From Caryophanales bacterium UBA3620 (GTDB lineage: Bacteria; Bacillota_I; Bacilli_A; RF39; UBA660): a DNA stretch of 20,982 nt. Below are positions 6,455 to 12,266 of this stretch, one piece after another. The DNA is taken from positions 1 to 20,982 of the forward strand of contig DFLL01000043.1 in NCBI GenBank assembly GCA_002375205.1, written 5' to 3'. How positions within the stretch are numbered: position 1 is the first letter of the stretch; each line of letters opens with the position of its first letter. The notes under the pieces are model-generated. The model did no database searches. It worked only from the letters and a program-made list of their open reading frames with translations, and had not been told where the DNA came from. A program made the position numbers and the translations under genes.

Positions 6455-7064
6455 TATTGTGCTTAATTTTAATAAAGATTATTTTTGCTTTTATGAATGG
6501 AATAAGAAGGATAATATTATTAATATTAAGAAAATACCTTTTTTTGTAGTAGATAATAATACTTTTAATATGATGAAATATGACAAGGTAGTAGTGGATT
6601 CTAGCTTTATTGAATTAATTAAAGAGAAAACTTATACTTATTCAAAGAATAAAATAGGAAGTGCTTGTTTAATATCTAATTGTAAAGAAGTAATTGGAGT
6701 ACTCTTTGATAATAAGGGTAATTTAGTTAAAAGAAGTAGTTTGCTTATTGATGAAGAAGAAGAAGTATTGGATGAAATTGTTAATGATGATATTTATAAT
6801 ATTAATATTGTTAGTAGTAAAAAAATTAAAAGAGAGGATATAAATAGAATAGAAAGAGAAAAGAAATTATTTTTAAATAATTATATAAAAAGAGAGAATA
6901 ATATTATTAATTTAAAGTATTTATATTATGACTATTTTGAAAAAGAAGAAGATGATATTTCTCTTATTAAAAAGAAACTTCTTGATAATATTAATAGTAA
7001 ATGGTCTGATAAACTTAATTCTTTTTATGAAACAGTTAAAATATTTAATAAAATTAATAATTAA
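6438..7064 (+). CDS. DUF3603 (UPF0736)-like cytoplasmic protein
   Basis: A 208-residue soluble protein. Its N-terminus (YIYDIVLNFNKDYFCFYEWNKKDN, then KKIPFFVV) resembles from memory the Bacillus UPF0736/DUF3603 proteins, which begin with a similar motif of a Tyr-Leu-His-Asp-Val start, a Phe-x-Glu-Trp block and a Val-Pro-Leu strand. A second shared feature is a conserved segment in which a short strand (IGVLFDNKGNLVKRSSLLIDEEEEVLDEI) precedes an acidic helix. The rest is Lys/Glu/Asn-rich helix (IKREDINRIEREKKLFLNNY). No catalytic motif is visible and the family has no known role. AAAGGAG (6421-6427) lies upstream of ATG. It overlaps the small membrane gene by 17 bases. The family call is moderate; that it is a real gene is near certain from its length and context. 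Confidence 0.72.
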   Translation: MNYIYDIVLNFNKDYFCFYEWNKKDNIINIKKIPFFVVDNNTFNMMKYDKVVVDSSFIELIKEKTYTYSKNKIGSACLISNCKEVIGVLFDNKGNLVKRSSLLIDEEEEVLDEIVNDDIYNINIVSSKKIKREDINRIEREKKLFLNNYIKRENNIINLKYLYYDYFEKEEDDISLIKKKLLDNINSKWSDKLNSFYETVKIFNKINN

Positions 7065-7093
7065 CTTATCAACAGGTATTGTTGATGAGTTAA
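7061..7093 (+). terminator. Hairpin after the DUF3603-like gene
   Basis: TTAACTTATCAACA (7061-7074) pairs with TGTTGATGAGTTAA (7080-7093), 14 positions with one G-T wobble around GGTAT. There is no T run directly after it, so it may stabilise the 3' end, with termination completed at the next hairpin. Confidence 0.6.
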
Positions 7094-7107
7094 AATATAT
7101 ATAATAA

Positions 7108-7135
7108 AAAGTGATCAAATTGACCACTTTGTTTT
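7108..7135. terminator. Bidirectional terminator between convergent genes
   Basis: AAAGTGATCAA (7108-7118) faces TTGACCACTTT (7120-7130), pairing except for one A-C mismatch. The plus strand continues GTTTTATTT. The minus strand continues TTTTTATTATATA. It therefore serves both the DUF3603-like gene and the PrsA-like gene, whose stop is at 7134-7136. Confidence 0.68.
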
Positions 7136-8234
7136 ATTTATATTGAGAAATATAAGTATTATATTTGTCTTCTAGTACTGTATCAGAAAACTTAAGATTA
7201 GCTTTTTCTCTCATATTATCTAAGGCTTTATATTGAATATTTTCGTCTGCTGATTTTTTTTCTTCTACTAGAGAACTGATAATTTCATCTTTAACATCTT
7301 CAAGAGCTGGTTTTTCTTTTTGATCTATTCTGTATACAATGTGATATCCATAAGAAGTCTTTACTGGTGTTTTACTATATGAATTATCTTCTAGGTTTTG
7401 CATTTCTTCCATATATGCTGATTCTAAACTTGCATTATATGATTTATATCCTAATTCTTCATATGTAATATCATCTTTATATTCTTCTTTTACTTCATCA
7501 AATGTCTTTCCGTCATTTAATTTAGAAATTATTTCTTTAGCTTTATCTTCAGCTTCTTTTTTCTCTTCATCTGATGCTGAACTATCTACTTTTACTAAAA
7601 TATGTTTAGTATTAATATCTCCATATACTTTGTCATCATAGTATTCTTCTATTTCACTGTCAGATATATCTTTCTTAATATAATCCTCAGTATATTTGTT
7701 TCTTCTGTATTGTAGTTTTAAATATTCTAAGAAGGCTTTTTCACTACCAAAGCCATTTCTTGTTAAAAAGTCTTCTTTTTCCATTCCATAGTATGCTTTA
7801 TACATGTTGTAATAGTTTTCTGCTTGACTTTCTACTTCATTATTCATTTCATCATCTTCAGGATATTTTTCTTCAAGTAATTTATTATCTATCTTATCTA
7901 GTAATGAACTTATTGAATATATTTGTTTCATATCTTCATATAGATCATCAGCGGTTACTACTAATCCATCTATTTCTGCGACTGGCTCGGTACCATCTTT
8001 TAATTTAGCTATTCTATCTGGCCATATTAGAATGACTACTAATAACGTAGCAAGTACTCCTCCAACTACACCATAGATAGCAAGTCTATACTTATCAACA
8101 AACTCGATTACTTTCATTACTTTATCATCATTCTTTTTTGATGATATTTTTTTTACTTCTTCTTTCTTATTATTCTTTTTATTTTTAACCTCTTCTTTGA
8201 TATTTTTCTTTTTGTTTTCTTCTTTTTTTGCCAT
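7134..8234 (-). CDS. prsA: PrsA-like membrane-anchored parvulin foldase
   Basis: A 366-residue peptidyl-prolyl cis/trans isomerase that would fold secreted proteins outside the membrane. Residues 1-50 are a very Lys/Glu-rich cytoplasmic tail (KKEENKKKNIKEEVKNKKNN). Residues ~51-71 form one membrane helix (LAIYGVVGGVLATLLVVILI). The outer part has a SurA/PrsA-like N-terminal region (VAEIDGLVVTADDLYEDM), the parvulin domain (~207-304; INTKHILVKVD at its start, SYGYHIVYRID at its end) and a C-terminal helical tail. Classical PrsA is a lipoprotein with a Cys lipobox; here there is none, so this is a transmembrane-anchored variant. The start is supported by GAAAGGAG upstream on the minus strand. 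It shares a bidirectional terminator with the convergent gene at 6438, and is divergent from the micro-protein pair at 8398. Confidence 0.88.
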   Translation of the reverse strand: MAKKEENKKKNIKEEVKNKKNNKKEEVKKISSKKNDDKVMKVIEFVDKYRLAIYGVVGGVLATLLVVILIWPDRIAKLKDGTEPVAEIDGLVVTADDLYEDMKQIYSISSLLDKIDNKLLEEKYPEDDEMNNEVESQAENYYNMYKAYYGMEKEDFLTRNGFGSEKAFLEYLKLQYRRNKYTEDYIKKDISDSEIEEYYDDKVYGDINTKHILVKVDSSASDEEKKEAEDKAKEIISKLNDGKTFDEVKEEYKDDITYEELGYKSYNASLESAYMEEMQNLEDNSYSKTPVKTSYGYHIVYRIDQKEKPALEDVKDEIISSLVEEKKSADENIQYKALDNMREKANLKFSDTVLEDKYNTYISQYK

Positions 8235-8269
8235 AAATATTCTCCTTTCAGTTTTTTATGTACATTAAT

Positions 8270-8298
8270 ATAATAGCAAAAATAGGTAAAAAAAACAA
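8270..8298 (-). promoter_or_regulatory. Promoter for the PrsA-like gene
   Basis: On the minus strand TTGTTT (8293-8298), 17 bases, then TATTAT (8270-8275) preceded by TGC, an extended -10. It lies about 36 bases from the start codon. Confidence 0.55.
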
Positions 8299-8340
8299 TA
8301 TTTTTATACTATATTTTTATGTTTTCTTATATAAGTCCTC

Positions 8341-8367
8341 ACACTTTTTTATTTTTTCCATAGAATA
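8341..8367 (+). promoter_or_regulatory. Possible sporulation-type (sigma-K/E-like) promoter
   Basis: CATAGAATA (8359-8367) fits the sigma-K -10 pattern CATAnnnTA, and ACAC (8341-8344) lies 14-16 bases upstream, where sigma-K has its short AC -35. The same -10 is one base off the sigma-E pattern. No good sigma-A promoter is visible in this gap. Such short motifs arise by chance in AT-rich DNA, so confidence is low. Confidence 0.3.
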
Positions 8368-8397
8368 TGATGAATAGAAAAAAAGGAGGAATGTATT

Positions 8398-8484
8398 ATG
8401 AGTAACTGCTCAAATGGTTCTGGAGCTGCTATTGTATTAGTTTTATTCATTCTATTAATAATCATACTTGGCGCTTGGTTATAA
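8398..8484 (+). CDS. YjcZ-like micro-protein (28 residues)
   Basis: A 28-residue open frame with a near-perfect AAAGGAGGA ribosome site eight bases before ATG. After a short polar head (MSNCSNGSGA) it is one hydrophobic helix (AIVLVLFILLIIILGAW) ending in TAA. The helix matches the YjcZ/SscA family pattern of tiny proteins (Gly-rich head, then a run like ALIVVLFILLIIVGA), most of which are linked to sporulation in Bacillus. It is followed 18 bases later by a second protein of the same plan, and a perfect terminator follows that pair. The strong ribosome site, the repeat of the design and the family-like helix make a real gene likely despite its size. Whether the host makes spores cannot be told from this window. 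Confidence 0.75.
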   Translation: MSNCSNGSGAAIVLVLFILLIIILGAWL

Positions 8485-8502
8485 TTTAAGGAGGTGTTAA
8501 TT

Positions 8503-8622
8503 ATGTCTGAAAAATGTCAAAATAATAACAATAATAATAACAATGGTAATAGTGGTCTATTAATAGTAATTGTTTTATACATCTTACTTGCTATTATACT
8601 AGGTTCTACTTTCTTATATTAG
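8503..8622 (+). CDS. YjcZ-like micro-protein (39 residues), Asn-rich head
   Basis: A 39-residue open frame with AAGGAGGTG upstream of ATG. The head contains eight Asn in a row (residues 7-14, codons AAT/AAC) after MSEKCQ, and the tail is one hydrophobic helix (GLLIVIVLYILLAIILGSTF) with the same IVxVLxILLxIILG core as the preceding micro-protein. This shared core suggests a duplication. Both heads carry one cysteine near residue 4-5. The Asn run is coded by AAT/AAC triplets that could vary in length by slippage. It is co-transcribed with the gene at 8398 and followed by a tetraloop terminator. The YjcZ-like assignment rests on the helix pattern alone; a membrane or spore-coat role is inference. 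Confidence 0.72.
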   Translation: MSEKCQNNNNNNNNGNSGLLIVIVLYILLAIILGSTFLY

Positions 8623-8636
8623 AATTAATTATTTAT

Positions 8637-8660
8637 AAACTATCTTCGGATAGTTTTTTT
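8637..8660 (+). terminator. Tetraloop terminator after the micro-protein pair
   Basis: AAACTATC (8637-8644) pairs perfectly with GATAGTTT (8649-8656) around a stable cUUCGg tetraloop, with a T run 8654-8660. On the minus strand it may also weakly end the convergent gene at 8676. Confidence 0.88.
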
Positions 8661-8675
8661 CTATAATTAAAAGAA

Positions 8676-9650
8676 TTATAATTTCTTATAACTCTTTATT
8701 TTTTTCTTTTCTCTTTCTGCTTTTAATTCTTCAATTATTTTATCAGATATTTCATTATGATAAGTATATAAATCCAGTTGATGAGAAAAGCCTTCATCAC
8801 TTAGTATATACTCTTTTATTTCTTCAATAAATTCTTTATCTTTTAAATGACTATTATATTTGCTAAATCCCATTAATCTTATGTATAATGGTTCATATTT
8901 TCTTATACCATGATTTTCAAATATATCATTAAATATACTACAAGATGATTTAATGGCACACATTATGGCGTCATGATAATACTTAGTTTCAAATTCTTTA
9001 CTTTTTTCCTTACTATTTGTATAATCACAACACATTCTATCTAATGTGTGAGAGCCATTACTATACATATTCCAATTTATTAAAGGGTTTGATATTACCT
9101 TTAAATTAGTATCATAGTATTCAATCCCAATAGGCAACAGTTCATATAAAGGCTCAGAAGAAATTCCTACAATCTCATTTGGATCAATAATACTACAATT
9201 TACTAAATCGATATATATTTTCCCCAATAATAATTTATCCATATATTTATTAGATATTAAATCAAATTGACTCGAACATATAATACGCATTAATTTTTTT
9301 ATAAATAAAGAATCAGCAGTATGATTTAAATCCCATATAGATAATAACTTATAAATGATATCATTTATACAATTAATATCATATTCTTGACTAATTTCAT
9401 ATAAATAGCCAAATACACTGGTTAACTCTTTAAATCTATAATCCTCTAATATTCCGTCAGAAGGAATATTATTAATAATATTTTCTAAATTAACACTTTT
9501 AAAATTATTGAAATAATTCATTAATTCTAAATTGTATTTTTTAATTTTTTCATTTTGCTCATATATGCTTTGAATACAGCTAATCCAAAACGAAACCATT
9601 TTATTTTCAAAATTTAAGATTATTTCTAACAATTCTATCATTTCATCCAT
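8676..9650 (-). CDS. Hypothetical soluble protein, unrecognised
   Basis: A 324-residue protein that I do not recognise. There is no signal peptide or convincing membrane helix, and predicted structure is mostly helical. The N-terminus is acidic and amphipathic (MDEMIELLEIILNFENKMV). The middle holds a Pro/Gly/Tyr-rich stretch (EPLYELLPIGIEYYD, then PLINWNMYSNGSHTLDRMC) that may be the functional core, and the C-terminus ends in Lys-rich helix (KAEREKKKIKSYKKL). Two adjacent cysteines (MCCDY) and His residues (SHTL, YYHDA) are visible but form no known metal motif. The start has AGGTGAAG just upstream on the minus strand. A near-consensus promoter with 17-base spacing precedes it. It is a single-gene unit convergent with the micro-proteins, and looks like an accessory gene. 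Confidence 0.75.
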   Translation of the reverse strand: MDEMIELLEIILNFENKMVSFWISCIQSIYEQNEKIKKYNLELMNYFNNFKSVNLENIINNIPSDGILEDYRFKELTSVFGYLYEISQEYDINCINDIIYKLLSIWDLNHTADSLFIKKLMRIICSSQFDLISNKYMDKLLLGKIYIDLVNCSIIDPNEIVGISSEPLYELLPIGIEYYDTNLKVISNPLINWNMYSNGSHTLDRMCCDYTNSKEKSKEFETKYYHDAIMCAIKSSCSIFNDIFENHGIRKYEPLYIRLMGFSKYNSHLKDKEFIEEIKEYILSDEGFSHQLDLYTYHNEISDKIIEELKAEREKKKIKSYKKL

Positions 9651-9670
9651 AACTTCACCTGATGTTCAAT

Positions 9671-9699
9671 ATTATACACTTTTATTTTTTATTTGTAAA
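9671..9699 (-). promoter_or_regulatory. Strong sigma-A promoter for the orphan gene
   Basis: On the minus strand TTTACA (9694-9699), exactly 17 bases, then TATAAT (9671-9676). The start codon lies about 20 bases downstream of the -10, so the leader is very short. Confidence 0.75.
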
Positions 9700-9788
9700 T
9701 TAATTTTTCAAATGCTATTTAGGCAACATAAAAGATACATCTATTAATTGTTTGTGGATAATTTACTTATTAATTATTATCTGTCAAA

Positions 9789-9826
9789 TAAAAAAAGAAA
9801 TCTATTTTAATTTGTTATAGACTTCT
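9789..9826 (-). terminator. Terminator overlapping the end of the HIT gene
   Basis: On the minus strand AGAAGTCTAT (9817-9826) pairs with ATAGATTTCT (9796-9805) with one G-T wobble, followed by a T run (9789-9796). The 5' arm is the last coding part of the HIT gene, and its TAG stop (9802-9804) is in the 3' arm. Confidence 0.75.
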
Positions 9827-10158
9827 TCTACTGATAATTTATTTTCTTCTTTATATTTTGGTATTAGATGTAAATGAAAATGTTTTACTTCTTGACCATA
9901 ATAGTTATTTTGACATAGTGATATTCCATCATAGTTTAACTTTTCTTTTAATAAGTTAGCTATTTCTTTTGCCACCTTTAATATATGATGTAATAGTTCC
10001 TCATCAATATCAAAGAAATTTTCATAATGCTCTTTGGGTACTATTAGTGTATGCCCATTATGATTTGGATTTACATCTAAGAATGCTAATACTTTTTCAT
10101 CTTCATATAGTTTGTATGAAGGTATTTCTCCTTTTATTATTTTACAAAATATATCCAT
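9802..10158 (-). CDS. HIT-family nucleotide hydrolase/transferase
   Basis: A 118-residue histidine-triad protein. The family hydrolyses or transfers nucleotidyl groups, for example purine phosphoramidates in Hint-type members. The start DIFCKIIKGEIPSYKLYED is the typical HIT N-terminus, followed by FLDVNPNHNGHTLIVPKEHY (His in NHNGHTL). The active-site triad is HFHLHLIP (residues 93-100), with His95 as the likely nucleophile, preceded by NNYYGQEV, which fits the family's nucleotide-binding loop. Length is close to Hint proteins (~115) and shorter than the ~140-residue Bacillus Hit. All key residues are present. It has a GGAGGG ribosome site on the minus strand and its own extended -10 promoter, and is divergent from the nucleotidyltransferase gene at 10359. 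The in vivo substrate cannot be told from sequence. Confidence 0.9.
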   Translation of the reverse strand: MDIFCKIIKGEIPSYKLYEDEKVLAFLDVNPNHNGHTLIVPKEHYENFFDIDEELLHHILKVAKEIANLLKEKLNYDGISLCQNNYYGQEVKHFHLHLIPKYKEENKLSVEEVYNKLK

Positions 10159-10177
10159 ATATTATCCCTCCGTAATA

Positions 10178-10206
10178 AGTATAACAAAAAATAGAAAATA
10201 AATAAA
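10178..10206 (-). promoter_or_regulatory. Extended -10 promoter for the HIT gene
   Basis: On the minus strand TGTTATACT (10178-10186) is an extended -10. The -35 slot (10201-10206) reads TTTATT, weak, and coincides with the loop of a 10-base inverted repeat. Confidence 0.5.
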
Positions 10207-10216
10207 TATTTTCTAT
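10191..10216. repeat. Perfect 10-base inverted repeat, possible operator
   Basis: ATAGAAAATA (10191-10200) and TATTTTCTAT (10207-10216) are perfect inverted copies around AATAAA. The repeat overlaps the -35 region of the HIT promoter and is not followed by a U tract on either strand within a few bases, so a protein-binding site is as likely as an RNA hairpin. A second shorter dyad (GAATAT and ATATTC) lies at about 10220-10238. Confidence 0.45.
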
Positions 10217-10280
10217 ACGTGAATATCTGCGAATATTCTAATATAATTATGTATAGTTTTAATTATTTTTATTCTAGATA

Positions 10281-10309
10281 TTAACTTTTTCTTATTTATC
10301 TGCTATAAT
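10281..10309 (+). promoter_or_regulatory. Strong promoter for the nucleotidyltransferase gene
   Basis: TTAACT (10281-10286), 17 bases, then TATAAT (10304-10309) preceded by TGC, so it has both a fair -35 and a perfect extended -10. The leader to the ATG at 10359 is about 43 bases. Confidence 0.75.
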
Positions 10310-10358
10310 GTAATTAGAAAGATAATGCGGGTAATATGAAGTGGAAAGGAGAGAGATA

Positions 10359-11273
10359 ATGAAGAAAGATGCAACACTTCTTATTCTAGCAGCAGGTATG
10401 GGTAGTCGTTTTGGAGGTCTTAAACAAATTGAACCTATGGGACCTAATGGTGAATTTATTATTGACTATTCTGTATATGATGCTATTAAAGCTGGATTTA
10501 ATAAAATTGTCTTTATTATTAAGAAAGAAAATTATGATTTATTTAAGGAGACGATTGGAAAGAGAGTTGAACCTCATATTAAGGTAGAATATGCTTTTCA
10601 AGAACTAAGTAATATACCTGAAGGTTATTCTATACCTAGTGATAGAGTTAAGCCATGGGGGACTGCTCATGCAGTATGGTGTGCTAAAGATTATATACAT
10701 GAACCATTTGCAATGATTAATTCAGATGATTTTTATGGTAGAGATGCTTTTATAAAGGCATATAATTATTTGAGTAATATAGATAAAGAATCATCAGAAT
10801 TTGGTATGATTGGTTATAAAGTAGCTAATACTCTTACAGAAAATGGTTCTGTTAAAAGGGGAGTATGTGAAGTAGATAAAGATAATTATTTAGTAGATAT
10901 TATCGAGAGTAAAATAGAGAAGATTGATGGGGTTATTACTGCTAGTCCATTAGATGGAAGTGATTCTTTTGAAGTAAAAGAAAATGATACTGTATCAATG
11001 AACTTCTTGTTATTTACTCCTAAAATATTTGAGTATATTGAGGAGAAATTTGGTAATTTCCTTGAAGAAAATAAAGATAATATGGATAAATGTGAGTACT
11101 ATATACCTGTTGTTATAGGTAATTTAATAAAAGAAGGAAAAGCTAGTACTAAAGTATTAGAAACAAGTGCTAGCTGGCATGGAGTAACTTATAAAGAGGA
11201 TACTCCTGATGTTAAAAAAGCTATTAAAAATTTAGTAGATAATAACATTTACAATAATGATTTATGGAGTTAA
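10359..11273 (+). CDS. Nucleotidyltransferase (NTP_transferase / sugar-1-phosphate type)
   Basis: A 304-residue cytoplasmic protein with the GT-A-like fold that joins NTP to a sugar-1-phosphate or related substrate. The pyrophosphorylase signature is LAAGMGSRFGGLKQ (residues 10-23), with the Gly-x-Gly-x-Arg nucleotide loop. WGTAHAVWCAKDYI (100-113) and FAMINSDDFYG (117-127, metal-binding acidic pair) follow as expected. FGMIGYKVANTLTENGSVKRGVC matches this family's product-binding region. Its closest relatives are often annotated only as nucleotidyltransferase, and no neighbour reveals the sugar. The ATG at 10359 with AAAGGAGAG upstream is preferred over an in-frame GTG at 10341, which would put the ribosome site inside the coding sequence. 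It has its own strong promoter. No clear terminator was seen before hpf, so read-through is possible. Confidence 0.88.
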   Translation: MKKDATLLILAAGMGSRFGGLKQIEPMGPNGEFIIDYSVYDAIKAGFNKIVFIIKKENYDLFKETIGKRVEPHIKVEYAFQELSNIPEGYSIPSDRVKPWGTAHAVWCAKDYIHEPFAMINSDDFYGRDAFIKAYNYLSNIDKESSEFGMIGYKVANTLTENGSVKRGVCEVDKDNYLVDIIESKIEKIDGVITASPLDGSDSFEVKENDTVSMNFLLFTPKIFEYIEEKFGNFLEENKDNMDKCEYYIPVVIGNLIKEGKASTKVLETSASWHGVTYKEDTPDVKKAIKNLVDNNIYNNDLWS

Positions 11274-11300
11274 TTCTACTTAATTTTTAATTATAAAAAG

Positions 11301-11306
11301 TATAAT
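11301..11306 (+). promoter_or_regulatory. Candidate -10 for hpf
   Basis: TATAAT (11301-11306) lies 23 bases before the hpf start codon. The -35 region is poor and there is no TG extension, so the promoter may need an activator or may be weak. Confidence 0.4.
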
Positions 11307-11329
11307 ATTATATAGAAAGGACTGATAAT

Positions 11330-11857
11330 ATGAAATATAATATTAGAGGAGAAAAACTTGTTATTACAGATGCAATTAAAGATTATACGGAGGAAAAGTT
11401 AGGTAAACTTGATAAATACTTTAAAGATGATGATATTACTGCGAATGTCTTAGCTAAAGTTAGAGGTAATTCGCAAATAGTAGAAGTTACTATTCCTACG
11501 AGTAAGTTTATTTTAAGAAGTGAAGAAGAACATGATGATTTATATGCTGCGATTGACTTAGTTACAGACAAATTAGAAAGACAAATCAGAAAGAATAAGA
11601 CTAGACTTAATAGAAATGTTAAGGAAAGTGTTAAAGAGTTTAATTTTGATTATGAACTTCCTATGGAAGAAGAAGCTAAAGAGACTGTTGTTAAGAGAAA
11701 GAAACTTGAAATGAAACCAATGAGTGAAGAAGAAGCGGTACTTGAAATGGAACTATTAGGTCATAATTTCTTTGTATATAAAGATATGGATACTAATAGT
11801 ATTAATGTCTTATATAAAAGAAAAGATGGAGACTATGGTTTAATTGAAACTAATTAG
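11330..11857 (+). CDS. hpf: Ribosome hibernation promoting factor, long form
   Basis: A 175-residue long-form HPF that binds the 30S decoding centre and pairs two ribosomes into inactive 100S particles in stationary phase or stress. The N-terminal ribosome-binding domain (residues 1-~100) opens with KYNIRGEKLVITDAIKDYTEEKLGKLDKYF and includes LYAAIDLVTDKLERQIRKNK, a basic helix. The C-terminal dimerisation domain (~120-175) has the family block KRKKLEMKPMSEEEAVLEME, LLGHNFFVYKD, and LYKRKDGDYGLIE. Length fits the long form (~180). An AGAAAGGAC ribosome site precedes ATG. In Bacillus, hpf (yvyD) lies directly before secA. Here a metallopeptidase operon and lemA/DUF2207 lie between. It is closed by a terminator that overlaps the next promoter. 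Confidence 0.94.
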   Translation: MKYNIRGEKLVITDAIKDYTEEKLGKLDKYFKDDDITANVLAKVRGNSQIVEVTIPTSKFILRSEEEHDDLYAAIDLVTDKLERQIRKNKTRLNRNVKESVKEFNFDYELPMEEEAKETVVKRKKLEMKPMSEEEAVLEMELLGHNFFVYKDMDTNSINVLYKRKDGDYGLIETN

Positions 11858-11865
11858 TTATTGAT

Positions 11866-11896
11866 AAAGGGCTTGACATGTATAAGCTCTTTTTTT
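11866..11896 (+). terminator. hpf terminator interleaved with a promoter
   Basis: AAAGGGCTT (11866-11874) pairs with AAGCTCTTT (11884-11892) with one G-T wobble, followed by a T run to 11896. The loop and inner 5' arm carry the TTGACA of the following promoter, and the T run abuts its -10. Confidence 0.8.
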
Positions 11897-11901
11897 ATAA
11901 T
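11873..11901 (+). promoter_or_regulatory. Perfect consensus promoter of the metallopeptidase operon
   Basis: TTGACA (11873-11878), exactly 17 bases, then TATAAT (11896-11901): both hexamers perfect and spacing optimal. It lies wholly within the hpf terminator region. The predicted transcript start near 11908 leaves a leader of about 20 bases. Confidence 0.85.
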
Positions 11902-11927
11902 AAAGCTAGAAGGAATAGGTGATAACA

Positions 11928-12266
11928 GTGAATAATGTTAAAAGTATAATTTTTGAGGACGGTTATGATAAAATGTCAATTGATATAGGAAATAAAAATA
12001 CAGTTACTTATAATAGTACTACGATTACTATAACCAATGACGAATTATTTAATTATTTATTTTTATTTTTTAAAATAATAGAAGATTGGCAAACAGAGTA
12101 TATTGATTTAACAGTTATAGATGGAGGCATCTGGAAATTATCTATTGATTATTTAGATGGTACTAAAAAGAAATATCTTGGCAGATCTAAATATCCATCA
12201 AATTTTCATGCATTAGAAAATCTAAATAAAAAATTAATTGGAGATAAATATTATGAATCTATTTAA
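11928..12266 (+). CDS. Hypothetical small protein, first gene of metallopeptidase operon
   Basis: A 112-residue cytoplasmic protein with no known name. It is acidic and likely beta-rich at the N-terminus (VKSIIFEDGYDKMSIDIGNKNTV). The C-terminal half has the pattern WKLSIDYLDGTKKKYLG followed by YPSNFHALENLNKKLI. A similar Trp-x-Leu-x-Ile-x-Tyr, Asp-Gly, Gly, Tyr-Pro-x-Asn-Phe pattern is seen in many small Firmicutes proteins of unknown role. I chose the GTG at 11928 because AGGTG (11917-11921) is six bases upstream. An in-frame GTG at 11919 would overlap that site and sit only ~11 bases from the transcript start. The end overlaps the next gene by 14 bases, so the two are translationally coupled and likely act together. 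A regulator, inhibitor or immunity partner of the peptidase is possible but is inference. Confidence 0.72.
   Translation: MNNVKSIIFEDGYDKMSIDIGNKNTVTYNSTTITITNDELFNYLFLFFKIIEDWQTEYIDLTVIDGGIWKLSIDYLDGTKKKYLGRSKYPSNFHALENLNKKLIGDKYYESI

Noticed and set aside
10159..10358. Riboswitch or small RNA in the HIT/nucleotidyltransferase gap
   Set aside because: The gap is explained by two divergent promoters and short dyads. No conserved aptamer-like core or following terminator was seen.
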